Shown here: positions 35,351 through 47,048 of the stretch, piece after piece
Layout of the letters: each line of letters starts with the position of its first letter
How positions within the stretch are numbered: the first letter of the stretch is position 1
Origin: Gordionus sp. m RMFG-2023
Taxonomy: Eukaryota; Nematomorpha; Gordioida; Chordodea; Parachordodidae
Reading direction: 5' to 3'
DNA length: 64,000 nt
NCBI RefSeq assembly: GCF_954871325.1
Contig: NC_088776.1
Coordinates: 53,400,569-53,464,568, forward strand
The notes under the pieces: model-generated
Database searches by the model: none
What the model was told of the DNA's origin: nothing
What the model saw: the letters and a program-made list of their open reading frames with translations, nothing else
Made by a program: the position numbers and the translations under genes

Positions 35351-38300
35351 TTAAACTTAGAAAAGTAGATTGATATAAAGCTAAAAAAAGAAGGCAGGAA
35401 AAAAATATACTAGGAAATTAAAGAAATAAAGGATTAAAACTAGATGTAAATAAATAAAAAATGTATGAATTTCAAGGTCAATAATACGAATACAATAGGA
35501 CTTCATTTTCCATGTGATTTCAACTCTTACAACATTTCGTTCTATTTGACGTGCTCCAACTTGGTGAATTTGTCTCTAATAGCATTCGCCTATTTGAAAT
35601 TTGGTAATTATTTAGAATTATATAATAATTATTATTATTGATACTATGAATTAAAAAGAAATATTAACATTTTTCAACATTAATTAATTCAATCACATTA
35701 TTTATTTGGTTAATAGTTGAGCCTGCTGCTAAGATATTAGCACACTAAATTTAAATTTTTAGTAGCTTACAATACTTATAACGCCTTTTTATAAATAAAA
35801 TAATGTAAATTGGTTTTCTATATTATTGCTGTTCTCAATTTTCCAAGGCACCTTAAATTTAAAATAAATGAAAATTTTTTATAATAAAGGTCAATTTTAT
35901 CGGCCTAATACCTTTGTCTAATTGTCTTCCAGTTTCTTGAGATTTTCTGTATTAAATTTTGGGCACGATCCAGTAGATGAATCTTAGCAATTAGTTTTAT
36001 AGAAATCTTGAAAATAAATAAATAAGATAAATATATTTTATTATGTGAAAAATTAACATATTCCCTATTTCCAACTTTCTTATTGAAATTATAGAATTAA
36101 TAAAAAACTCTTATAAATAATTGTATCAAGCCAATACTATGACAATGCAACGAAATTTAAAAAGTTCGTCAAAATTCGATGGGTACATAAAAAAATTTAG
36201 GATGGAATATAGCGATACATTTGCTTTAGCTATTTTGAAATTAAAGATACCTTCAAAATGTTGGTGCTTTAATTTTTATTTCTATAAAAATAACCTGTCA
36301 TCTTCTCTTCTCTCCTCTTAAAGAAAAAAAAGTAAAATGAAAGAAAAATAATGAATTCTGCAATGACTTAATAAATTTTTTTGGCGATAAAATTGACTAT
36401 TTTATAAATATATATTATATATAATAATAATAAGTATTATTTTCTAACAAAAGATTGAAAGAAATGGTAGAAATTTATCGTTTTCCAATATTATATAATA
36501 GAACTCTATCAAATCTTTATTTGGTTGGAAATTAATCATCCTGATGTTTTCGAGCTGCATCATTATTGACAAATTTTTTGATTTATATTTATAAATATTT
36601 GAACTGTGATAAAGTAGAAACAATATATTATATACCGAAAATAAAACAACTCATTCAATTTTTTAAAATTATCTCTAAATTATAATAATACCCTTTTATT
36701 TTTTATAGAAATTTGTATTTAAATTTTGTAATTTATAATAATTAAATCTATTAGTATAATATATAATATTAGAATTAAAATTTATTTATAATATTAATAT
36801 ATACACTTATATTTTTTAGATTACAGTATATCAAAAATTGGTAATCTTTTATTTTATTTTATTTTTACTTTATTTTTTTTTATTCATTTCTTTCTTACCC
36901 TGATTAAATATTGCATTTGAAATATATAATGAAAACCTCTAAATCACCTTAATGTCAGACTTATATAGTTTACTTTATGAAGTACTTTTGCGATATTATA
37001 ATTGATTAATTTTCATTATAATCTTTAAATATAAATTAAAAATAATTATTTAAATAATATAATTTAAGAATGTAAAATTTCTTAAATTTGGCATAATTTT
37101 TAGAGAAAAATGTCAGAATTTAGGAATATTTATAAAAATGCTAAAGATTTTTTAATTTTTTTGCAAAAATTAATAATTAGAATTTTAACTGTATTGGAAA
37201 ATGTAATATATATTTATTGAAATCATATTCAATTCAATGATTTGAACTACATCAATAATTATATTAGTGAAATACCTTTGAAAAGTTATTAATTATTTAC
37301 AAATGACAGCCTTGAAAAGTTTTTTCATAACTAAATTCTAAAAAGTAACCAATTAAAGTTACTAGAAAGGAAACTACTTACATTATACAAAATTTAAGTT
37401 TGAATAACCAGTTATCCAAAATAATTTTGCCTTACAAATTTTGTTCAGAGTTATTTAAAAAACATTTGAATGTTTACGGGCGAAAATTATTAGATTTTAG
37501 TTATTAAGATTTTATACATATGAATTACATTTCTAGTCATTATCATATTTTTTAAATTTAAAATTTTCCTCAGTAAATAATGCATTGAGAGTTCGGATTC
37601 CCCATGGATTCCATACCTAAATACAACATATACATTATTATTATAATTTAAAAAAATAAGGGTGGTAAAAAAAATGTTTAAAATTGATACATAAAATATA
37701 TTAAAAATGATTACACGAAAAAAAAATTCTCAAAAAAGTTTTTCCAATAATGAAAATAAATAGAAAAAGAAAAACAATTTCTTGAATATCTAAATTCTAA
37801 ATAAAAAAAATAGTTGGGTTTGAGGTTAGGTTTTAGTTAATGTCAGGTTCAAAGTATATTGTCAAAAATATTATTTGCAAAGCCAAACAATCTTTCGACG
37901 CAATACTAGATCCTAATTCTGCAAAAAAAATTTAAATTGAAAATAATAAATGAAAACATTTTAAAATTAAATAAAATAAAAATAATCAAAATTTTAAAAG
38001 CAATAATTAACTCTTTTCAAAATTGATGTTTAATATTTTAAGTTTTTGCTGGAATAAATAAGCTCTTTAGACTAATAAATATTTTATTGGATATTGATGT
38101 AAATGGAACATTACATTTAAAATATTATTTTAAATTTAATAAAAAGTAATTTTTAAATTTAGAAATCATCATTTATAATGTAAATATTTTAAAAAATAAC
38201 TAGTTACATTGTTCGTTACAATCCAAAAATAATTTTTCTATTCTTATAAAATAAATTAATTAATCAAGCTTATATAGGTGTTTCAATGATCTATGTACAT

Positions 38301-38390
38301 CATGCATTAAATTAAACAAAAAATAAAATATTAATTTATTTCATTTTATTGATATATTATGTGAAATGCCGGAAATTCCCCAAAAATTTA
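35351..38390. other. A+T-rich DNA, no supported feature
   Basis: A 66-codon open stretch at 36,121-36,321 has no initiating ATG at its start, no flanking splice signals and ordinary local composition, so it is not called. Nothing else stands out on either strand. Confidence 0.5.
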
Positions 38391-38400
38391 AATTTTCTAG

Positions 38401-38633
38401 ATAAATATATAGAAATTTTTTTTAATGAGAATAAAGGTAAATGTTCTTTTATTAAAAAAACTCTATTCTTACCTAACTTTCACGTAGAAAGGATTAGTTA
38501 TCACAAAGAAACTCCATCTCTTGTACATTTCAATTTCTCCGTACCTTTCGAGCATATGGTCCAAACCTTTAGGATGAAACTATTAGCAATCACAACATAC
38601 AATGAAACAAGGGAATTAGTAGAATTTAAAGAA
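38401..38633 (+). CDS. Probable host exon, unknown protein
   Basis: This is an open frame of 233 nt between a good acceptor (AAATTTTCTAG, ending at 38,400) and a perfect donor (GTAAGT at 38,634). It enters in phase 1 and leaves in phase 0. The residues are varied and alternate hydrophobic and polar ones (SLVHFNFSVPFEHM, then ETRELVEFKE), suggesting beta strands. Composition is less A+T-biased than the surroundings. The next exon at 40,123 begins in the matching phase. The family is not recognised. Confidence 0.5.
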
Positions 38634-40122
38634 GTAAGTTAAATAAATAAAAATATTTTTGGCAATTGAATTAACTTTATAATGTTACCTTGCTTTCTCA
38701 ACATTAAAAATCACATTAATTAAAAAATATTGAACCATTATTATTTTGATATGAAAAGTGAATCAGTGATATTGTTCAGACAAAAATATTAAATCCTTTT
38801 TGTTCAAAAGGATTTTAATTTTATCAAAGTGAATTTATTTATTCTAACTCAAAAATTTTTAAAATATTAAGTTGAACACTCCAATTCTGAACTATATATA
38901 AAAAATGTAGATACAGTATATTAATTTGCATTTATTTATGAATTAGATTGATTAATAGCTATTTTTCAAACTTTCTATTATATTTAGAGAACTATTATCA
39001 AATTTGTTTATCTTTGCTAAATTTGTTCATTTGCAATTAAATTTATTCATCTAATTAAATGTTTGCCCATTAGGATTTAAATCTGAACTTTAGCAATTAA
39101 ATTTACTCATTTGCAATTAAAATTTATCTTATTTCCCGTTAAAAGCTGGAGAAATTCAGAATTTAGAATTATAACAAATATTATGTCAATAAAAAAATAA
39201 TGGTTCATGATTCAAATGATATCGTCTTGGTTTTAATCTTTAATATATGTATACCCTTAAACATTATGAATAATAGAAATGTATTTGTTATTTAAAACAT
39301 TTTTTACTGTAACATTAGATCATGTTGGAAAATTATGCTTTAGTATTAAATTTTCAATTATTCTAAATATCTTTAAAAAATTATAATATCAGTTTGGTTT
39401 GTGTTATAAGATGTTTGAAAATTATTTTAAATAAACAATAACCTAAAATAATAATAAAATCTTAAATTAAGTACTTTAATAATCAATCAAATCTCTATAT
39501 ATTATATTATATAACTAAATTAAATGTCAAAAATATAATCTAATAAAAAATTATAAAATGAAAATATTCGACTTAAGAAAAAAAATTAAACCGAAAAACT
39601 AAAATAAAAAAAATCTTTTAAAATGGAAAAATAAAATAGAAATAGAGAATTGAAGAAAAATGAAAGGGAAAATAAAGAAATTATTTGTAACTTGAAAGAA
39701 AAATCATAAATAAGAAGAAATAAAAATTAAGAAAAGATGACAATTATAAATTAAAAATGAGTTAAAGATACCTCCAAAAGTTAGAAATAAAATATGAAGA
39801 AAATTAAAATAATCAAAAATTTAAGAAAATATTATTGAAAAGGATTATAATAATGACAATTTTTTTTAAAAAATATATAAAAATAATACGATTTTCCTTC
39901 ATTTTATGGGAATTTCCTACTTTTCTGTATTTTATTGACACTTTCCTTTTTTGATGGATCTTTTTACCTTTTAGATTGGGGATTTTTTTTATGGGGAAAC
40001 TTGGACTTGGCCTGGAAAATTTTTGACAAAAGAAAAATTTCTGGCGTCTGTCTATAATTATTTTATATATTATATTTATGGTTATAAACTATATTATTTT
40101 TGTTTTTCCCCATATTATTAAG
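38634..40122 (+). other. Probable intron between the 38.4-kb and 40.1-kb exons
   Basis: It begins GTAAGT and ends with a pyrimidine-rich tract and ATTATTAAG. The interior is A+T-rich with no other recognisable feature. Confidence 0.45.
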
Positions 40123-40243
40123 TTCACCAATTTACCGTTAGAATATCATTTCAAATCAAAGGGTATTTACAAGCTGAGCTTCCAGTTTAAGATATGCGAT
40201 GTGTGGTTGGACACTATTGAAAAAATTAAACATGTCAAAATAA
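40123..40243 (+). CDS. Probable host exon, unknown protein
   Basis: A 121-nt open stretch follows TTTTTGTTTTTCCCCATATTATTAAG, one of the best acceptors in the window. A possible donor GTATTA is at 40,244. It starts in phase 0, matching the donor phase of the exon at 38,401-38,633. It reads FTNLPLEYHFKSKGIY, then KLSFQFKICDVWLDT, again a beta-rich-looking composition. Function unknown; later exons were not found. Confidence 0.45.
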
Positions 40244-40249
40244 GTATTA

Positions 40250-41040
40250 CAATTTTTTTTACATCATTATTTTGATTTTTAGTGAGAAGATTATATAATC
40301 TAACGAATTCAATTTATTTTCTTTCATAATTAATAAGTCCTATTTTAATCATTTTTTTTGTCTTTCAAACTAAAAGAAAAGGATTTTAATGAATACGGGA
40401 TGGATAACATTTTTGGATCGTAGGGTTTATAAGATAAATGGACAAAATGTTTTTTTTTATAGAAAACATTAATTAAATTTAAAAAATAAGATAAAATATG
40501 ATAAATTGATAAACTGTCTATTTATTTAGTTGACAATAAAATATTTCCCTTTTATATTTTCTCATATCGATTTACATTATTGTAAAATATATTTTAATAA
40601 TAGTTAATTAAATTATATGTTTTTCTTATAAAAAAATAATTTATCTAGATGACAGACCTCTCAATAAATACTATGGTAAACTCTTATTTTTTTAAAAAAT
40701 TTATTTTTAAAAAATTATAAGCTATGAACCTTTCAGTTATTATTAATTTACAAAATAAAAAAAAGAAAGAAGAAAAAAAAAATTTTTTTCAATTTTTTCA
40801 AAAAGTATTGATTTTGCTTTAACTTTGAATTTAGTTCTTAAAAAATTCAATTTTTTTAATCATTATTATATTTATATATAAATTTAATAATAAATTTCTA
40901 AAATTGTAATTAAAATTTAAAAATTATTTCCATAATTTAATAAACTATAGGAGATATAAAATACTGAAAGTTTAGAATAAATGATCCACAAAATAACCAA
41001 AGTTAATTAATTTATATTTTTTTAATAAGACATAGTTGTA
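40250..41040. other. A+T-rich DNA, no feature seen
   Basis: No supported gene, RNA or repeat was found in this stretch. Confidence 0.5.
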
Positions 41041-41059
41041 AAGCAAATTTCAAAAAAGG

Positions 41060-41600
41060 CAAACTTAAGGTGGGGGGGGGGGGTAAAAAAGATAAAAGAC
41101 ATGGGTATCAAATAAAAGGTAATTAAAATATCTTTTGATTTTAATAATAATTTTCACCCTAAGTTTATATTTTTATTTGATATAAATATCGATATTTTGA
41201 GTTGTTAAAAATATTCTTGCCCCCCCCCCCCCCAAGACCTAGACCCGCTTGCTTATAGTAATTATTATTATTATAATAAAAAAAATATTTTAATTACCTT
41301 TTATTTGATACCTATATCAAAATAAAAAAATTTTTACCACCCCCATCTTTATCTAACCCATTCTCTTCTCGACCAAGTATACCCATCAAGACCAATAATG
41401 AATACTTAGTCAAATAATATTTGAATTAGCTATTATTTGAAACCCATATAGATATTTTGTTTTGATAAAAATATTCTTGACCCACTAGACCTAAACTCGC
41501 TCATTATTGGTGAGATGTTGACCCTCTAGTTGATTAGATCTTTTGATTAGCTATCGATTGACACCCTATACTCGACATACTTTTATACGTCCCCCAAAAT
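41060..41600. repeat. Dispersed array-intron repeat outside the arrays, partly inverted
   Basis: The motif AAGATATTTTAATTACC with TTTTATTTGATACC, found several times in the d-e introns of the microexon arrays, occurs here in direct copies (about 41,285 and 41,400-41,590) and once inverted (about 41,100-41,140). A run of about 13 G at 41,071 and a run of about 14 C at 41,220 flank the inverted copy. It is probably a dispersed repeat family rather than part of the gene. Confidence 0.55.
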
Positions 41601-41639
41601 ACTTAGAAAATAAATAACAATAAAATTTTTAAAAAAAAC

Positions 41640-42740
41640 GCGCGTAAAACGCTTTTCAAATTAAGATTCTTCTTTATCATGGTTCAAACTTGACAATACC
41701 GTTATAGTTCTTTATCTTTTATAAAATTGAATTCTTAAAGGGATCCCTTAAAACCCCTTGATGATCCCTAATAGTTCTGAACCCTTTAAAGATTTAGACA
41801 TATATAATACGAATAAAAATTTAAAATAGAATAAACTAAGTAATATATTTTTGACTAAAAACCTATTACTATAATATATCAGGATCGATGGCAAATTATT
41901 ATATATGAAGAATGAATTATTTATGTATGAAAGTTGAGTCTTGTATAACAATAATTTAAAAAGTGCACAAGACATATTTTAGATAAGTGGAATGCATCAT
42001 TTGAATGGGGCATTATGGTCTCGGGCCTCACAAAAGTTTTAGAAGAGCTTCTTAGAAATAAATGGAATCAGGAATTTCAAAATAATTGATACATTCTCAT
42101 TTATAATATTTAATGAATTATGAAACTCGTTTATTTTTTTTAGCAAAATGATTCCATATATCAAAAAAATAATTAATAAATAATGTATACTTTAACTTCT
42201 TCATTAATCATTTTTCTAGTTTTTGGGTCTAGAATAAGGTAGGGGTAATATCCTTTCTAATAAAATATTTTGAGATATGTAGTAAATAATAACCAAATAA
42301 AATATTATTTTTCTTGTATTTATAACAATTACTCATAATTTTAAGATCAAACAAATAGAAAAATTCTGAATTATGATAATTATCATTTTTTAATTGTATT
42401 AATAAAAAAATTAATTGAATATTCCTCCTAGAAATGGGGGGGGGTGTCGGTGGTATGTCTTATTTTAATATAATTTATAAACAATATAATATTAAATGAC
42501 AATTCATATTAAAATTCAATTTTTTTATTAAATTTCATATACAAATATAAAAAAATATTATAATTTTAAAAATTAACATTATAATATAGAGAATATAATA
42601 AAATATGTCATATATCAGTTTAAGTTAAATAAAAAAAAGATTGATACAAATGTATATTTTTATAAAAAGAAGAAAAAACATTTTTTTTTTAAAAATAGAA
42701 AAATATCAAATGGCGAGGTCGGGCCATGAACATAATGTTT
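41640..42740. other. A+T-rich DNA, no supported feature
   Basis: Only short open frames, with no recognisable protein. A run of G at about 42,437 is simple sequence. Confidence 0.5.
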
Positions 42741-42754
42741 TAAATATTTGATAA

Positions 42755-43800
42755 TTAGATCTAATTATAGATATAGCGATTTTCTGCTTGAGTTTGTAAA
42801 ATAGAGAAAGGTATGATTATTTTTATTGATTTGGATATTAATTTGAATGTATCTTGTACAAAAGAGCAGGTTAATGTAGCTGCTATTGGAACAAAGTGGT
42901 TATCACACATTAGTTGTAAGTATTTTGTATTTTTTAGATATTCGGTTCTGTTAATGGGATCATCGGAAATATTAGATGTAGCCATGGGATCAATGCCGGT
43001 AAAATCCCACATCAAAGCCTTTCCCATGAAAAAAGGAACGACGGTTTTGCCGTCAGGGCGTTTTTTATCTAAAAAGAATGAAGGTTTCTAAATTACAGAG
43101 AAAATTGGCTTTATTTTAAAAAGGAAGGGAAGCTATTATTGCATATATTTTATCATGTAGGCTAATTTTTGCTATAAATTTACAGTGGAGAGAGTGTCTC
43201 CCATACGCGTCTGCCGATTGATTGCATTTAATGCAAATATAATGGTTTAGGAAAGGTACGCCCAAGCGTAAATTGATTGCATAACGAAAATGGTTATTTA
43301 AAATTCTGGGATATGAATCTAACCATTCATGGACAGAGTTGTTGAAATTAAGAAATCTTAGGAGGGTTTGATCATTGAGGTGATCTAAGGAACGAGATAC
43401 CAATCCTTGATCCCAATCTTTTGTTTCGTTGAATCTGGTGGGGCTGTGTCTGATAAGACATTAATAATCCAACAACGTAAGGCTTCATCTAATAAATTAT
43501 TTTTATCGATGATAATAATTTGCGCGGTAATATTTTTTGCTGATAAGGTTTGATGAGATGAAAGAAAATAGGGCTATACATAATACCTATCTTAGGACTA
43601 GTCCTCCGGATTTACAAGGGAGAGTTGCTTGGTGCCATGAGTTAGAATCGAGTTTGATGTTTAATTACTCTATCATCATTTGTAGTATCTTTTGTTCATA
43701 TTCTTTTAAAAGAATTTCAAAAGAGAAGGCACTAGAAGTTTTTTTAACATTACTGGATTTGTGGTAAGGGCGTTTTTGAGAATGTAATATGCTTGATAGA
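42755..43800 (-). pseudogene. LINE remnant, C-terminal part with restriction-like endonuclease
   Basis: On the minus strand, from about 43,800 down, weak traces of SWHQATLPCKSGGL lead into an open block at 43,116-43,403. That block contains LRLGVPF and a zinc-knuckle-like CIKC...GRHSLHC. A second block follows, with KRPDGKTVVP and MGKALMWDFTGIDP, at 42,761-43,065. The CCHC knuckle followed by RPD and WD is the signature of the C-terminal restriction-like endonuclease of R2/R4/NeSL-type LINEs, which nicks target DNA to prime reverse transcription. At least two frame breaks and a stop separate the blocks, and the 5' portion with the reverse transcriptase is absent, as in typical 5'-truncated LINE copies. 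Confidence 0.75.
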
Positions 43801-44398
43801 TGGGTAATTTTTTTAAGATCGATAGTTTGGGGATTAGTTTTTTAAATTATTTCATATAATCCATTTAAATTTGTTTATATTAGTGATTATATAGGAGCCA
43901 TATCAATATCAAATCCTCAAATTTATAATTTTAATTCTATGGCAATACTTAAAATGTAATTTTAAAATAAATAAAATTTTAAACTAAAGTCGTGTAAAAT
44001 AGAGAATTATAAGCATTAGTAGATATTCAAGAGTAGGTAACTTCTATTTCTTGTACAATTTATTTTAGAATATTTTAAATTTTTATCTTCATGATGCTAA
44101 AATTTGTAATATTTTTTAATTAAAATTTAAAAAAATAACTAAGTTTCCGCACAATATAATAATTATTAACAGATTGCAATTCTATAATATTCGCCAATCT
44201 ATCGATTTACAATACCAAACGAAGCTTACTCATAATGGTTTTTCCAAAAAGTTTAAAGGGTATGATTTAAAAATGTTCCCGTATATTATATGTTCCTTTT
44301 CTTTACAATAAAAATAAATTAATTTTTCTTATGGTTAAAATATTAATTAATTATTTAATATACCATATGACGTATCAAACTCTACATATTATATGATA

Positions 44399-44651
44399 TA
44401 TGAGAGCAGTGTCTACATGAGCGGGGGGGGGAGGGGGGGGGTAGGAACAGTTTGCATCCTAATATCTATAAAGGAGTAGGGGGTAGGTGGTAGGCATTTT
44501 GGGGGGTAGGCTATAATAATCTAGAAAATTTTCCATTACATTTTTAAATTATCTATGGATAACATTTTGGTATTTTTAGGGGGGTAGATATATATTTTTG
44601 AGGGGGGTTTGCATCCTGTGAATATACTGTCATGTAAACGCTGTATGAGAG
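44399..44651. mobile_element. 237-bp hAT-type MITE with TSD TATGAGAG
   Basis: The element spans 44,407-44,643, beginning CAGTGTCTACATGAGCG and ending TCATGTAAACGCTG. TATGAGAG is duplicated exactly (44,399-44,406 and 44,644-44,651). It shares ends and subterminal GGTAGGAACAGTTTGCATCC with the minisatellite-filled element at 284-2,029 but lacks the minisatellite. The interior is rich in G runs. Confidence 0.92.
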
Positions 44652-45770
44652 GTTATTGTCATTAAAATTTTTCTATATTGATTTATTTAAAAACTTAGTA
44701 TTAATAATAAAATATACAGTTATATATTTGCTGACAGCTATGTTTTTTTTATACCCACAAGATGATAATTTTTAAAAAAAATTTTTTTTATTTAAATGGC
44801 AGAAATCTTTAAAATTATTAAATAGGAGACCCAAACGTCTATAAGGTTTTCATCTTAGGGCTTCACATTTGGTCAAAAGGAGTATTTCTTTCATATTGTA
44901 CTATATGTTTATTAGTAGCGATAGATTCATATTCAATTATCATTCAAAAACAATTATTTAGCCCATGTTACTTCAAATTTTTTGATGAAACAAGATTAAA
45001 GACTATAAATTATATTTGGTCAGAAGATTTTAGCTCATCTTTTCTAGGATCTAAAATCATTACAGAGGCAATATTTGAACAAATATATGGATTCTATTAT
45101 AAAATGAATTGAATAATTTTTTTGCATACTTTATGTTTAGAATCATGTAATAAAATTTTTTGACAGCTTACACATAATTTCCAACAATATTTTAAAAGTT
45201 AGCTTTTATACAAACTTTATATCAAAATTAGGCATCCATCTATGTTGCTAAAAATATAATATATTTTAAATAGAATCTTTCAAGAATGGGAATATGTCGA
45301 AACGTAATTGTAGTTTAATCTTATTTGTGATAGCCTATGATCAAAGTCGAATTATTTTTCTTATATTATGATATGCTATAAAATAAAAAAAAATTTTCGA
45401 AAATGTTTAGTTTTGATATTTTAAAAAATCATATAGCACCAAGAAATATAACTTATATGATCACATATAAAACACCTCAAATGAATAGGCCTAAGGGTAA
45501 ATATATAATCCACCAGGAAACTAGATTTAAAAGTAATATTTTATAATAATAACTTTTATTTTTTTTCATAGTTAGAACTCAAATTTATTCCAATAATCAT
45601 ATTTATTTATTATTCATTTAATATATAGCTTTTTGGGGAAATGATATATGACGTTGGTCTATTTTAAAACGCAATAATACCCCTTTATTTTTTTTATATA
45701 TTTACATAAAATTAGTCAAATTTATTATATATCATCCCTCCAAGGACGAAATCTCCTAGTTAGATTTAAA
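44652..45770. other. A+T-rich DNA, no feature seen
   Basis: No coding, RNA or repeat signal was recognised on either strand. Confidence 0.5.
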
Positions 45771-45774
45771 AAAG

Positions 45775-45850
45775 GATGGCCCGTGCTGGATTCGAACCTA
45801 GAGTTATCGGATTGTGCTTACCACAGTGATGCGACTAGATCACAGACTCT
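45775..45850 (-). repeat. tRNA-like sequence, probably a tRNA-derived SINE head
   Basis: The minus strand contains GGTTCGAATCC, a perfect RNA polymerase III B-box. About 30 bases upstream is an A-box-like TCACTGTGGTAAGC. The sequence after the B-box (AGCACGGGCCA) looks like a tRNA 3' end. I could not fold a complete acceptor stem or a good T stem, so a working tRNA gene is unlikely; a decayed tRNA or SINE head fits better. Confidence 0.5.
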
Positions 45851-45859
45851 CGAAGGCAG

Positions 45860-47040
45860 CCAAATTTTTTATAAATAAGGATAAAATTACAACGCTCTCT
45901 AATATTTTAATGATACCCCCCCCCCCCCCAAAAAAAAATAAATCTATAACGTTCAAGGCTATACATCATTATCCCTATTTTCTTATTGACACAATAGTTT
46001 TTCAAACTCAGAGTTTGTTTTTTTTCAAAACCATATGTCCTATTCGGATCTAAATCTATTCAATATTGTAAAAAAAACACCATGAAATTGCTAAATGTCA
46101 GTATGTGTTTAAATAAAAAAACTATACGACTTAAAAAGAATATATAATATAATATGATATAGGGCCAAGGGATATTCCTAGAGCGAATTTCGGTAAAATT
46201 TGATATTATTTAAATGTTGAACAAATTTTATCATGTACTTCTTACTATGAAAAATATAGAAAATTTAGAAGAATTTTTGCAAGGAATAGAAGGTATAAAT
46301 ATATACACCTCTTTTTATAAATTTTTGCTTTGATAATCTAAAGCAATTAACTTATCAACATAAATATATAATAGGTTTTTGAAAAAAGTGTGCTTTGTAT
46401 TGATGAAATTTATTTTTTAAAAATAAAATATTAGAAATTATAAATTTTTTATTTATTCAAGGAGAGGCTAATGACCATTTCCCTCAAGGTATTATATTTA
46501 TCATTTTTTACCATTAAAAGAAGGATACATAATATAATTTTATGATTCCCTATTTATATACGCAGTGAATAATCCTGCTTTCATTGAAGGTTTTAATAAA
46601 TATTTTAATTTTCAAAAAATAGTTATAATTTATATTTGCTTAAAATTTAGATTTTTTGGGACTTGCTCAAGATGTCGGGCTCAATAATGCAATAGGTTTA
46701 CGGGCGATGTATTTTCTTTTATTTACATTATATCGAATTTAGTTTTAATTCAAGTATTATATTATTCTATATTTTGTTTCTAATAAAAATTAGATATTTT
46801 TAAAACTTTAATATATTTTCATTAGACCCCTTTTATTTTTTTGTATATCAAAGACAAAAAATATCTTTAGATATCCAGATCCAATGCAGAAAGATAAATT
46901 TTTTGTCAATTTACTGGCATTTAAAATTCCAAAAAACTTAAATAATAATAGCGATTTATTATCTATTTTTAACCCATACATTTTTGAAAAGAAGTTTGTT
47001 AAGATAAATCTATATGAATTTCTTCCTCTAGAGTTAGAAA
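45860..47040. other. A+T-rich DNA, no feature seen
   Basis: A C-run at 45,907-45,918 followed by an A-run is simple sequence. No gene is supported. Confidence 0.5.
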
Positions 47041-47048
47041 TATAATTA

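Noticed and set aside
36121-36321. 66-codon open frame
   Set aside because: There is no start codon at its head, no splice-site context and no recognisable family; its composition is like the surrounding non-coding DNA.
42813-43091. 92-codon plus-strand open frame
   Set aside because: It is antisense to the LINE endonuclease segment.
45775-45850. A functional tRNA gene
   Set aside because: No seven-base acceptor stem and only a poor T stem could be formed, so only a tRNA-like repeat is reported.
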